A stretch of 64,000 nucleotides of DNA, taken from Undaria pinnatifida. Lineage: Eukaryota > Sar > Phaeophyceae > Laminariales > Alariaceae. Location: positions 31,185,314 through 31,249,313 of the forward strand of contig JABAKD010000025.1 of NCBI GenBank assembly GCA_012845835.1. The letters run 5' to 3'. The notes beneath the pieces are model-generated. The model was not told the DNA's origin. It ran no database searches and worked only from the letters and a program-made list of their open reading frames with translations. This document shows, in pieces, positions 22,301 through 35,018 of the stretch; the stretch's first letter is position 1, and each line of letters begins with the position of its first letter. Made by a program: the position numbers and the translations under genes.

Positions 22301-24990
22301 CGCGCGGAGCAAGGTATCGTGCGCGGAGAACTCCGAGTTCCAAAATCAGCAGCCGAACCGTACAGCTGCCCGGTAATTCTCTAGCCGAATCGTTTAGGGA
22401 TGAGGTAGGGCCCACACCACCTCGAACTGTCAGACATAAATACTGCAGGCCGTGATCAAATCATATATTGATTTGCTTTGAAAGCATTTACGTTAGCCTG
22501 GAATCAATAACATCAACAACCTCCAGGCGCTGAAGAAAATCGTCCGTCATGCCTGCCGAGAAGGACCCCCCAAAATCCTGGGAAACCCGGAGTGGCATAT
22601 TGCTATATATACATATATATATGTGTGAACTTCCGCCGCCACCGTGCGCTTGTGGCATATTTGAGTGGGGATGTATTAGCCGCCCAGACAAAGAGAGCGC
22701 GATAATCTACAGCCACGTCGCGAACATTTAATTTGGCGTTATATAATCTAGCGTTCGGGAGTTTTTTTTTCAGGGTGAATTTTGAACAGTGACGCGGTGA
22801 CACAGCAGTCGGGGGGATTTAAAATTTCTCGTCGTATCCAAGTCGTAGGTAATATACCCCAGGAAGGCATTGTAGCAGCGGGATATACAGCACGGCAACA
22901 AGGAGGTGTAGTTAAAAATTGTAGAACTACCCGAGCTGATCGAGTGTCAAATGACCTGACAGACAGGAAATATGGGCAAAGTGACGCCATAGAAGATGCT
23001 TCACGCGCCGATGTTGGAGCTCTTTATCCGCGGGTAGTGTAATGATGTGTGAGCACAACAGGTGATCATCGCTTGAGTTTGGGCTTGAGACGCGTCAGGG
23101 CGTGGTGCGGGTGCAGCACGCGGGGCCAAAGCGATCGAAGAAGTGCTTTGCCCACGGTGATGGCGGCCTGAGCCGAACGGCGCTGACCGTTTCTAACGAC
23201 GCCTTCCTCTGATGTGACATTTTGGTTGGTTTTGGTTTAAACACGTACGATACCGCCAACGTGGGTTTGCATTTGGTGCAAATGAAACCCTTGATATGTT
23301 GTTGTTCAGTGTGAAGCTTCTTATCAACGCGGATGTTTTTCTGCGATAGGATGATACGTCTAAACAGAGCGGTGTCTTGGGCCAAAGACGAGTGTAGTAG
23401 CAACACAAAAAATCCACATACATACACCAAGAATGGTCTTCTTACGATCTATATTAAATAACCGGTATAATAAACTACTTTGATCGAACGTCTGCACGAG
23501 CGACGTGAGTTACACCACAACAAACAGTTTTAATGACTCATTGCGGTTTCCGAAACATCTAATAATTAGAGTGTTGCAAGAGAGACTTTCGAATCATCCA
23601 TTCTTATCACTGCCGGAAACGAAGCTGCTGCCCAAGCTATATTTTTCTCTTGAGCACAGCATGCCGCCGGCGCCAGCGTCGCTGTACGTTCGATTAGACT
23701 GATGGGCGGTCAGATACACAGCGACAGCAAATATATTGCACGACATAATGCGTCAATATCTTATTATTGACAGGTGACGTTCCTGGACGCTTTGGTCCGT
23801 TACATTGCATGGTTAGAGTGGAAGCGTGCACGGACGCCCACATGACGACGTTACTTTACGTTGTACTCTCAAACGGTTTGCTTAACTATGCTTGCACCGT
23901 TTCGCCCCAATTGGCCGCCCTCAGCCCACTCCAAACCACAGCCTGAACCAGGCAGGAATCAGACCACACTGGCTGGTCGACTATCCACAGAAGGATTTTG
24001 ATATTTCCTTGCCACAATTGTAATATGGGAATTGCACGGCCTCAAACATATCGTGCCTTAGGACTTGACGGCATCGTACAACGCAGCTAAACATGTTTTG
24101 TTCGCTTGATCACAGCCCTCGGTGCTGCCATCACCCTTGCTCGCTGAAGACACACTGAGGCAGGGCAATGGTTGAGCCACATCCACTGGAAGACAAAACA
24201 TAAAGATCAAATCGGATTTCCCTGCCATATGCCAATATACGAATGTCCCAGGTAGTCAGGACTGGGGTGCTCTTGTGAGTACATACATTATCGCGTCTTA
24301 GAAATCAAACCTGACATCACACAACGCAGCAACAAATTATACATATTTTCCGTCTATGTACTATGACTGGCAACAGTAGAAGCATCTAGTCGGCTCCATG
24401 TGGACAGACACTGTCCGAAATTAGTGGTACAACCAACCATTTAATCTAGTCACATTGCGTGTATTATGCAAGTGTTTTAATCTTTCAGACCTAGTCGAAT
24501 GTGCAGTACACCCGAGCGAGAAAAAAAAAATTACGACCTGCTGCCATCCAAGCCAAAGAACCGCGACTACAGCAGGTCAATGTGTAATACATAGCCAGAG
24601 AAGAAAAGTTATCATAGCCTAAACTATCTCTGGTCGTGGGCTCCCGCGCGTTTGACAAGCCTCTATATATATGCCTTATCGAGCGATGACCAATGTATTT
24701 AGTGCCGTTGCAATATCAACATTCACAGCATACTTCGTACAAACAGTTACTACAAAAATATAGTTCCGAATCGCGGTATCAACGTGAGGACACGCGCGAA
24801 AATGTGACTCCGAACCACCACCCCCGTTACATACCAGCCCCGACCCCACGACACTCGACATATTTTCTTGTCACACTATTCACAGGAACGTGATTTTATC
24901 GCTGGGATAATTGTGTAGACGTAGCTGAAGAAATTCAATCGAAGTGCGCAGGGATGGTGGCCGCGGTGTTTGGTTTGCGTTCTCAGTAGC
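19338..24990. other. Stretch with no recognised gene or element
   Basis: Mixed-composition DNA with only short open frames on both strands, the longest being 171 codons at 21289-21804 (plus), with no recognisable motif and a Cys/Arg-rich translation. A palindromic TATATATACATATATATATG run lies near 22603-22624. I could not connect any frames through convincing splice sites. It may be old intergenic or transposon-derived sequence. Confidence 0.5.
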
Positions 24991-27900
24991 TTAGAACACC
25001 ATCATCACGTCTTCCACTTCCACAAGGGAGCCATCATCGTTGATGGAATGGATGATCGTGGGCACTTCCGTGTCGTTGATGTATACCGCCGGCGTTTCTT
25101 CTAAGTTGAACGCGTCATCTGCGGCCAAAGGATGAACGAGGGGGTGTTGGGGTTGTTTGCTTAGACGACGGACAGTCTGACGCAATATCAATTGCTTTTC
25201 TTCGACCGTCAGTACCATCGAAAGTGTTTCGTGTAGGATTCACCCGGACCGAAGTTTTCGATATCGCGGCTGATATATATATACAAATATTCACGGAAGA
25301 ACAGTAACACGGCCTCTGCCCAACTATGTCGGCTTGCCTACGATGGTTGATGCGTCGATATTGTAATCGTGGTTGCTCATCAATGGTTTGGCTACACCAG
25401 GTTTAACCTTGGACTTTGTGCCGCACCATGTCCTGAACCTCGGCCACCACAGAGCTGGAGCAGCTTGACGACGCCATTTACCTATCGAAACTAGACTTAG
25501 ACATCTAAAGTAAACACATGAACTGAGTGTAGCGATGATCCACATTGTGGAATGACTTATACGGTCGATGGCGGAGTAGATCCATGGTTTTACTTCGTTC
25601 TGGTGAGACTTACCGCGCTCAGAAGGCAGAGTGTACTCATCCACCTGGTGGCGAGAAATTGATGATACAACAAACGAGGACATAAAAAACGCGGGGAGCG
25701 GCGTGGGCGTTCGATTAGTGAGCGTTGAGGGCGCTGGAGGCCAAGTACGCGTGTGGCGTGACGAAGCGAAGCTATGGCATGCGAATGGTATGGGTGTAAG
25801 GCTTGACAGAGTCGACTTCTCACCGTTGCGGCATCTATACCAGATGTATTGCATGGGTACCAGTTATGTTCTGATTACTACCGAGTTAAAGCTGTGAACT
25901 ATACCATGCACTTCAATAGCGGCAGGAAGGCCTGCGGAAACATACCGCGGCGTGGACTCGAGTACACTGCCGTTCTCTACCGTCTGCACATGTGCGAGCG
26001 CTACACTGTCAACACAGTTGAAGACACTCACCGCGGTTGGGTCGACGATGTAATCCAGGTCTTCGAGAAGGGCCGCGGTCATCTTCGACAGGTGCATGAT
26101 CTGCGATACCCGGGGTCATAAATGACGAGGGTGACATGTTTATTCACATCTTTCATCAAGAATACATGTTAAACACAGAAGGGATGATAAAGCAGAACAT
26201 CAACAAGGCCGTAGGACTTTCATGAAGAGTAATTGCTATTTCGCGAACCTATCATTCCACCGAATGATTCGTCACATTCAATCGCTACAAGTAGTATGGC
26301 TATCATTTATCACGCTATTTCTATTCTTGGGCGGCAACCCCGATGCAGATCCTAGCTGAGCCAAGGACTTGCGAAGGATTCGTAATCGACGATTTCAGGC
26401 TTTGTGTTGTGTCAACCCATGGAATTTTACTTACGGAGTCGACGTATCCAGTCATCAGTTCGTCGTCGAAGATTCCTTCGTCGATATGGCCGCAGCTCGT
26501 TCCTGTGAAAGAAAGCCCAAGCAATGTGATTCCAATGTCAGCAAAATATTCGGAATGCTTCCCCGAACTGTGTGTAGCAGCCAGTATGACTCCCATGTCG
26601 CGTGAAGTATTTGTATGATGTATAAATAGGGCCCATATCCCGAGTCGACGTTCTTGCTCTTTGAACAAGTCGCGCTACTGTCAACAATTTATAGGACGCT
26701 GAACTTCCCGGGCGTCCTTTGCGCGGCAGAGAGTGAAACCTCCACATGTAGATTATGTTACCGGCGGCGCATGAGCAAGCTCAATCGCAGTCTGTGGTGT
26801 GTGTCCTATCTGTCCACATGCACATTTCGCCGCTTACCAGATCCCCCGTCCAACTCGAGGATATCGGCATCCGAACCACCAAGATCGTAATAGACGCTCA
26901 ACGCGGCGGGACACAACCAAGCAGGACTTCCGTCTGTGCTGCACGTCGAGCACTCCACAGCGAAGCCCGAAGAACTGAGTGGGGGCACAATATACAAAAA
27001 CGATACGATGGACGGACAATCAACTCACGAGTTCAAAATGCATGATAGAACGGACAAGACGGATGGAGGCGTGTTGGTAGCCCTCCGAACCAATCGGCGT
27101 TGAAAAGTATGCACACTCAGCCAAGCAATTTAGGCTCCGTCTGCCGACGTTAATGGAGTTCCTTCGTAGGAAGTTCACGGAAGAATAAACAGACGGCCGA
27201 TGAGTGTTGGATGCCGAGTCAACAATGTCAAATATATTTCATCGTGCACCTTTATGCGGCAGCAGATTCTAGGCTGTATGCGGCCAAGACTTGATATTTC
27301 ATTCACCCCCACGACATTGCCGTCTCAACCCTGTTGGCGATTCTTCACATTTGTTGTATCAAATGTTAGGACAATGAATGGTGCCGCGAAACTGTGTATG
27401 GATCCCCACACGCCTCGAACATAGCAATGCCATTAATATGATACAATTTTTCCATGTTCGAGTAAGTATGATTTCCGTGGTTTATCAAGATATGCCTGCG
27501 AGGTCGATGTGTAGTTGTTAGATCTGCTGATGAGGACGAAATATTGTCTGTTTAAAGCTTTCACAAAAACTGCACTAATAGTGCTCATGTTGATTGCTAC
27601 AGAAGTGTTCAACGTGAGACCTGCACACAGCAACAGACATAATATGCTTCACGGAGAAGAAGGGACGCAACCGTTTTGCATTCAAATTTCGAAACGAATG
27701 AAACCGCCCCTTTAAGACATGATGATGAACTCTGAACAGGTGTAAGCATTGGAGGTATGTCAATATTAACCCTACCGATCACGAACCCAGCGTACAAGGT
27801 ATTGTACACCCGCCCACCGGAGGTGTGAAAACGTCCCGTGAAACCGGTCGGTATGACAATGCGTGGTGCAACGGTTTCATCACTGCCCAGTCAAGCGTCG

Positions 27901-30900
27901 GCCGAAGGCAATTTTTTGGTTCAGGTCACAATGTGAATTACTCACCTCAACTGCTAACAAAACCATTTATCGAACTCGTTTGTATGTACGGCTCAAGATG
28001 CTGTCAAGAGGTGGACTGGAGACAAAATCCCTCAGCAAATAATATCAGCATATTTATTTCTTGCTGTACCTTTGAGACGTACAGGTAAACTCTACACCTT
28101 TGTTGATGAGTTTGTTCACGTACCCAAGGCCGATGACGTGTCCCATTTCGTGCAGGATGACTCCTTCGAACGTGCCGTTGTCTTCCAAGTCATCAATGTC
28201 ATCAATGTCGAACCTCATTGCCCCGGTCGCGCTGATGGTTGGGCATGAGGTCCAGTAAAGTGTCCTTCCAGCGGAGCCAAGAGTTCCTCCGGCGCCATCA
28301 ATTTCCTCCAGCGTAGCACTAATTAGTATACGGCCAGCCGGGTAAACAGAATTTCCTCCGCAAGGCACATGGGTGATAACTTCCGCCCACCTGCAAAACA
28401 AACGGTCCCGTTTTTGGTTTCTCGAATTTAGCCAAGAGCACCTCACTAGCTCTAGACGTCCGTGAGGAATTTGAGCAAAGTATGAAAATAGTATATTGAT
28501 GGGAGCCTTTGCAAACCAATCCAAACCCGTACATCTAATTCTTCACGATTTTTTCTTGCAACAGTGATCTGGTGCTGACGTGCCGCACGTGAAACGCTTT
28601 TCCGTTGTGCTGTGTACCGCGGCGTGCAAGGAACTCCGACGTTCCGAATTGCAAAGCAAAATAAGTACTATTACTAAATGGTACTGATTGTGACCAATGC
28701 CTCCGTAGGGGGGTCAATGTTGGGGCCTCCTGCTGCAGACACTCTACGTCACTCGAACGAGTGACCGCCTAGTTCTTGACCCAGGCCACGGTAGGGGGGT
28801 CCCATTTGGCGCCTTGAATTTCAGTGGCTAGGGGTCACTCGCGCGAGTAACCCCTTTGTTCTATTACGATCTTACGTTTTGTTCATGTTTTATATTGACA
28901 AAACCAATCCGCTGCAAAAGTAATCTAAGGTGTTCCAAAACAAGTGCCTAAACCATTTTCATCCGTGAGGTACAGAGCCACTCGTGCGAGTGGCTCAAAC
29001 ACACCAGTGAAAACGGGGGTACCCCCCCTACCGTAGCCTTGGTCTCTTTGGCGCTAAGATTTCGTGCTGCTTTCATTTCACTGTATGCGTATTGACTTGC
29101 AATGGAGAGGCAAGCCGTGCTTCGCCACAACACTGAGCCATCCCACAGTAGGGGTTGCACGTTGTGCGCCAAGGTCCGTGGGTTCGATTGCGTTTCTCAT
29201 GGGAGGAACTGACGGTCAACGAAGTCATTTCACAAGTACATTTTGTTTTAGTACTAACGCATAGAAACTTGATCGGATTGTGGGACCGAATGCCTTCCAA
29301 GTCATTATGTCGGGTGAGATATTAAGTTCTTCTTGTGAGGAGTCCAGGGACGGATCTGATGATGCTGCAACCCTCCTGTGGGATGGCTCCAATGGGACAG
29401 AGTCACACGTGCGAGTGAATCAAGCTTGAAAAATTGCAAATATTCTCCATTAGCCGGTCATGTGCGTGAGACATAACTCATTGGACCGAGGTGGCCGAGA
29501 ACCAAAAACGAAATGGGCAGCTTACGCTCGTTGGCAAGTGCAGGCCGTCTTTGATATTAGTTTGCCTGGAAACAATATTTACCTGTCTGCAGCAGTTTGG
29601 AAGACGGTCTGCCGAGCGTCCGTCCAAGTCCCAATGTAGTCGACCTCGATGTAGAACGAGTCCAAAGCTGTAAAAAAAAAACAAATAGTTCATGTGCACA
29701 GCGGTAGACCAATACTAGTCAGAATGTCGCTCCCTACCGAAGGCTGCGAGGAGAACATATATTTTATAGAAACGCACGTGAACCGACGCACCACGCAAGC
29801 AAACACCTTCCCGGGGCGCCGGATTCCCATGAGTACTTCATGCTTGTATAGTCGTGTTCTATTGGCGTTGCGCGTGGAATCCACCAACAAGGTCAACACT
29901 TCACACGCAGACTATCTATCTCTTTAGGATGTTCTCAACAAATAGCACATCTTGATTCAGCTCCTGTTAAGATGCGCAAGTGATGGTGGTGCTTACATGA
30001 GGTGTCGGTCTGGCAGGACATGCCTCCGTAGCCAGAAGCGCAGGAGCACACGTGCCCGCCACCTTCGTCAGCGGAGCACTCCCCCTCGTTCTCGCACGGG
30101 TTAGGCTCGCATTCTTCCGGGATGTCTGCGATGGTGAACAGGTCGATGAGGTTAATGCAAGAATCATCCCACGGTAGGGTTTGCCGTTGTTGGATTTACT
30201 GATAACGTACCTGTACGATTGAGCTTGTTAAGGGAGGAACTAGTGGGCAGTCATTGGTCAAGTAGAGTATTTCCTCGTTTGTGAGGACTAAGGCAAAGAT
30301 GAACTTGGTCGGGTTGTGCGAACGAATGCCTTCGAAATCATGTAGTATCGGGTGAGATATTGAGCCCCTCATGTGAGGAGAGCTCAGTGACTGATGATGT
30401 ACTCCTACAGTCATGAATCATTCTATTATACATTATATCCAATGTATTACTGGGTGAACAGATTTGGCCTGTGAGCATCTAAATACAAATTACCAACGAC
30501 GTGCAGGGCTTGGGAATTTGGGAACGCCCATGAGATGTTTCGTTTTGACCGGGTACCCACTAAATGAGCGTCTATCATAAGAGAACACATATTTATGACC
30601 TCGGTGAAATCGGCTTGTTTGTGCCGTCTTGAGACGCGTAATATATAACGGACAAGATCGTGCCACCCGTCCACACTAAAACCTATACGATGCCTTTAGC
30701 AAATAGCGGCATCGAGAACGTACGGCTGTACTGGCCTGATCCGAGGGGAACTTAAAAATGGCACCTCTCCACGTCTTCGGCTCTCCTAGTAGTACTCATT
30801 TCAGTATGTTGCTTGGTCTTCCCAACACGGGGTGGCAACTTAAAACGATATGGGGCAGCGGTCAGCGATTGATGTTGTGATGGGTTCAAAGGTGGTCAGC

Positions 30901-31518
30901 GAAAGGCGCAAAACACCTGACCTTCCGAAGTACCTTGGTGTGCATATATATCTAACCTTCTGTGCAGTCGTCTGCGCAAGTTTCTTCCCCAGAAGCAGCG
31001 TCGCACTCCTTCGTAAACTTCTTGCAGAATATCTTGAGCGCTGTTTTGGCATCCCCGGTCAGTCCGCCCCACGCCACAACGCCGCACACGTCCGCGAGGC
31101 CGGTTTCGCACAGTGTGTCCCAAGTGTTCTCGCAGTCCGAGCAGGGGTACAGACGGCGGCGGTGGTGGTCTTGGTCCAACCCAGTTTCATCGGCTTCCAG
31201 ATCCTCATCCGTTGCGAGCAGTTTTCCGGATACCATGTCCTCCGGTGTGGCCCGCAGTTTCCTCGAGGTAGAAAAGGCTTGATCTTCGCCCTCGACAGTG
31301 ATGGATTGCAACTGTCCCAACGCGTTGAATGCATAAGCCGAGTAAATGCCCTTTTTCGTGAAAGACATTTTGTAAGGCTCGTCACGACCATCGTCCCACC
31401 AGTACATCTTGAATTTCACGCGGAAATTCTTGACAGTTGTCAAGTACCTGGTCGCGCTTCCATTACCAGCCGTCAGGGCGAGAAGGAACGCCGTTTGCGC
31501 AACCGTTGACGTCTTCAT
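24991..31518 (-). CDS. Secreted EGF plus M8 (leishmanolysin-like) zinc metallopeptidase, nine exons
   Basis: Predicted secreted zinc endopeptidase of 491 aa. Exons on the minus strand: 31518-30957, 30125-29997, 29667-29583, 28390-28124, 26974-26838, 26502-26435, 26100-26032, 25644-25614, 25118-24991. Every junction is GT-AG, all phases agree and the frame is open to TAA. Residues 1-22 (MKTSTVAQTAFLLALTAGNG...) form a signal peptide. A Cys-rich region ends exon 1. Exon 2 is an EGF-like domain with six Cys spaced 4-5-9-1-8. The catalytic part has HEMGHVIGLG at 339-348 (two His ligands and Glu), GHIDE with the likely third His at 399, and DELMTG with the Met-turn at 410; the gap of 56 residues between His ligands fits family M8. 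Start at 31518 was chosen over the in-frame ATG at 31557 because it opens the signal peptide. A degraded second copy lies at 47857-58341. Substrate is unknown. Confidence 0.9.
28778..29044. mobile_element. MITE family 1, copy in intron 3 of the M8 gene
   Basis: 267 bp, bounded by inverted repeats GACCCAGGCCACGGTAGGGG and, at the other end read inverted, GACCAAGGCTACGGTAGGGG. It is flanked by a 4-bp direct repeat TCTT (28774-28777 and 29045-29048). It contains two short palindromes, TCACTCGCGCGAGT and CCACTCGTGCGAGTGG, and no coding capacity. A second copy lies at 59267-59538. A 4-bp duplication with long inverted repeats excludes hAT, Tc1 and Harbinger; the superfamily is unknown to me. Confidence 0.88.
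29135..29389. mobile_element. MITE family 2, copy in intron 3 of the M8 gene
   Basis: About 255 bp, bounded by GAGCCATCCCACAGTAGGGG and, read inverted from the right end, GAGCCATCCCACAGGAGGGT. The interior includes GGGAGGAACTGACGGTCA and CGAATGCCTTCCAAGTCAT. No target duplication is clear. It lies between exon 4 and exon 3, shortly upstream of MITE family 1 in the direction of transcription. Confidence 0.7.
30162..30420. mobile_element. MITE family 2, diverged copy in intron 1 of the M8 gene
   Basis: Aligns with 29135-29389 in the same orientation: it begins GAATCATCCCACGGTAGGGT and shares GGGAGGAACT, GTGAGGACT, CGAATGCCTTCGAAATCAT and CGGGTGAGATATT. Its right terminal repeat is degraded. 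It ends about 37 bp from the acceptor of exon 2. Confidence 0.65.
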
Positions 31519-31559
31519 TTTCCCTGAGCACGGGGCGAAGCAAGGGGCAAATATCATTA

Positions 31560-32975
31560 GTTATGATTTTTTTTGTGTGATGTTCGAGGCGGTACTTCCT
31601 GTCTCCCGGTCTCTTTTGGGTCTCTGTTGGGGTGTTTTTCACCACCCGGCAAATATTACCAACTACTTCGCTTCGTATCTACCACCCTTCACACACGCCA
31701 GCACACCAGGTCGTACAGTTTGAAATGCGCGTGCTGTACGCACTTTGTAAGGTGCGCATGCTGTAGGCACTTTGTAATGTTCTTGCCAAAACAGGGAATA
31801 AATTAAAGAAACCGGTGTTACTGTTGCGAAATCGTTGCTCTGCATGTATATTACCTGGGGCCGAAGGACAGTGTAGTGTTCACAATGGATTATGTTAAAG
31901 ACGTGGTCAACCTCATTGGAACAACACGAATAATGGTTCACAGAAAGAGCGTAATTATCAACATAGCTTTCAGCCAGACCTGATTTATAATCGTTCGATC
32001 AACACCGCATAGCACATACCAACTACTTCGGTGCAGTCTGCCTTGGATTCCACAGATAAGCGGAGAGAGACAGAGAGCGAACAATCATATGACTAACGTT
32101 AGGGTTCCTCATGCCCAAGGCATGGCCACCGCAAAAAGTAAAAAACGTAAATTTGCAGATGCAGTGCTCTTGTTGTACCCGATACCCATATCATCGTAGA
32201 GGACGGGTATAACGAACGCCTTTTTCCCTATTCACAGCGAAATACGTTCGGATCAGGTACATGTTTACCAGCATATCCATAATAAGAAGAGATGCAAGTC
32301 TTGTTTCGATTCTTTGTGAACACACGATCATGTAAATGCATCATATATATGCTACTTCGACCACGAACTTCAACACGAAGTTCAACACGAAAATCAACAG
32401 CTGTCCCGTCTTAATCAGGTGTTGGTGTAACACAGCAAGCAGCGATATAAATACGTCGCGCTTGGTAGCAATGTTTTCCACTTTTGACTTTGCAGTTCCT
32501 TGGTATTTCAATGCCCGGGTGTTCGGTTCGTCGTGGGTGTTAGATACGCATGGTTCTCGCCAACGGAGGCCACCCTGCGTAACTTTCTTCACTCCATCTG
32601 GTTGTATCATAGTACTTCCTCTGTATCATGAGTCTGGTCTGTTAGGTTTATACGCCACCTTAACGGTGTCCGATCTGTTTTTTGTTTTTTTTTGTTGAAT
32701 TCTACGGCGTTTTGTGAGCAAGAAAAAAAATTCTTTTTTCAAAGCTGGTGCTTGAACCATGCGACTGAACGGCCGGGAAACTTTGAGTCGGCCCAAAAAC
32801 GGCCAGATTTTGCCCATTTCCGGGGGGTGGGGTGAAATTAATGGTACATACGGCACTAAGCCTAACCCCCCCATGAAAAACCCAAGAACTATCCCCAACC
32901 CTAAAGCTAACCCTGCGCCTAGACTCAACCATTCACAACACGTCCCCTATACTAAAACCATATTGATAGTGACCC
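31560..32975. other. 5' flank of the M8 gene, no recognised gene
   Basis: Contains the presumed promoter side of the peptidase gene (transcribed leftward). No clear TATA box or other element could be assigned. A GTAAGGTGCGCATGCTGTAG segment repeats an adjacent similar one (31726-31775). Near 32870-32925 there is a degenerate run of CCCTAA/CCCTAAA-like words. Confidence 0.4.
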
Positions 32976-33245
32976 ACCCACTAGATTCAAGACACTTTGG
33001 GTTCCACACTAAGACCAAGAAACTTGGGGATCCCACACTAAAACTGAGACACTTGCGGGGCGAAAAAACAATAGAGTAGGGCCCGAATCCCCCCCCCCCT
33101 CTACTCCACGACCCACGTCGCGTCTCCCTATACTCAAAGCAGTATAATAGTGAACCCACACTGAGAAAAACACTCTTCGGGGTTCTACCCTAAAACCGAG
33201 ACACTTGGCGGCCCACACTATAACCAAGACACTTGCGGGGAGAAA
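32976..33245 (+). repeat. Short interspersed minisatellite, about 29-bp words
   Basis: The pattern CCCACACTAAAACTGAGACACTT followed by GCGGGG or TTGGGG recurs about seven times (for example near 32980, 33003, 33031, 33148, 33175 and 33208), with a C-run at 33089-33101 in the middle. Non-coding. From 33245 to 34530 only short unrecognised open frames were seen, including a 117-codon minus frame at 33859-34212 without a known motif. Confidence 0.55.
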
Positions 33246-34531
33246 AAGCGTCTGTTGGTGTCAGGGCCAAAAATGCCAACTAGTCGTGCTCGTCGTCGCT
33301 GGGACTCGATGCCATCCAAGCGTAAGCCCTCTCGAAAGCCTCCTTGTCGTACTTCGAGGTATTTCACCACCTTCTCCAACGTCCTCAACGAAATATTGCT
33401 AGGTAATCACGACTTATCTCACGAATTCTAAAAATTTTCTCGAAAAAATTCTCAAAAACGTTCTCAAAAAATTTCTCAAAAAAAGATCAAATGGGCATAT
33501 TTTGACCAAATTCTAGTGTTTTAACACGGTCTTTGATTTTTTTTTCTTCTTTTTCAGTCAGCTTTGCATGTGTGTTGCCTTTTTAACGCATTCGGCCAAA
33601 GGCTAAACGTCAACGTGTAAATATATTCACTACCTGGTACTACACGCACATACGAGTAACGGAATATACTTGATGATACAGAGAATGTATCATGGTTTCG
33701 AATTGTATCCTCACAGGCTGCGCCAGGTTCAGGGCGTGAAACACAACCACACAGGTCCATAATGTGTATAGTGTGTATAGTGTGGGTGTACTGCAACCTG
33801 TTGTCGTTCGAGTCACCGGGGATAACACACATATTCGAAGTACACCATTACTTCTCACTCAATGCCCGATGACGAGTTTGAATCGTAATCCTTGTCGATA
33901 GCTCTCACAGCTGAATTGTACTTTGATATTAGCAAAAACGCGTTGATGAAAGCATTCCTGGTTTCGAAAGAAGACTACACCGCGGTGGGATGAATCTACA
34001 AATACCAGGAAAATGTGCGCTTCAACAACAGCATATCTAGCCAACGAGGAACACCATGATGTGGGCAACGTTTGAAACCATTTCATTGTCGTTTTTCGTT
34101 TTGATATCCCATAGTATTTTGACCCGATGATCATCATTTCGAGATTCGTTGTCAGATTCGCTGTCAAGGACTCATATACGTCGTGACACCAATCTAGAGA
34201 AACCGAAACCATATACTATACATCGGACGCATACCGGAAAAATTTCATGTGGCCCTCACCTATGAGAGAAACAACGTGCTTCAAATGCCCTACACTATCG
34301 TCTCCTCAGTAAGGAAGCGTCACCTCCTTATGTAATAGGATCTCTGCCGCACTGGGGCGTTCAAAAGCAACGTAGAATACAGGTATCAAACCGAGCACCT
34401 AACCGTGTACACGTATATTACCCTCTTCGACGTGGTGTGAAGACAAGCGGCGGGTGGTGGTGAGGGGGAGTACAAGTTTGTTGCCCGCGGTCCTCGTTTG
34501 ACCCTTGACGACCAAAGGTAAAAATAAAAAT

Positions 34532-35018
34532 ACACCACAGCTGTGAGATCGAAGATTTGGTCGAAGCTCATATTTGCAAGCTGTGTGTGATACTCCGATC
34601 GCGCGCATTACGAGTTGTGTGTCCTCATTAAGGATATAGATCAGCGACTCCCCTTGCAACTACAGTGTAGCTATCAGGGTCAACAGGGTGATGTTAGTCA
34701 GTCTGTGCGCGGAACCTAAAAAACCAGTTTCTGAGGGGGACAAAATCTGACAGCTGTGGAGGGAAATGTATCATTTTATCAAGTGAATCCTGTAAGTCGA
34801 ATAACCAGTGAGGGGCCCCCGGGGGGCGGAGTTTTCAAGAACGTGGGGGCCTGGTTTTGATCAAAATCGAGCGGGGTTGGAGGGGGGGGGGGGCAAGGGG
34901 GGGGGGGGGGGGGGGGGGGGGGGGGGCGCACGTGCGGGCAATTTGTTCGTGTAAGCTATAAATCCTTTCAATCAAGGGGATAAATCTGACGGTGTTGAGA
35001 TAAAAAAAGAAAAAAAAA
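34532..35018 (-). repeat. Poly(C)-jointed repeat, left part of a copy split by a hAT element
   Basis: The minus strand carries the terminal module from its tip (34532-34560) through the CTACAGTGTAGCTAT core and the ACTTGATAAA block, then a very long joint (about 34880-34926) and the TTTATAGCTT module. At 35018 it is cut by the hAT element. The repeat resumes at 37297 with CGTGCGTGGAAGTGTTTACTA, the expected next module, so the insertion split one unit. Confidence 0.8.

Noticed and set aside
28054-28123. Extension of the peptidase exon past HEMGHVIGLG to a stop at 28054
   Set aside because: A GTACGTG donor follows the motif and the downstream exon at 26974 continues in phase with the family's sequence, so this is intron.
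29120-29200. tRNA-like B-box (GGGTTCGATTGC)
   Set aside because: No matching A-box, acceptor stem or anticodon arm could be drawn, and the segment lies inside a MITE-like element.
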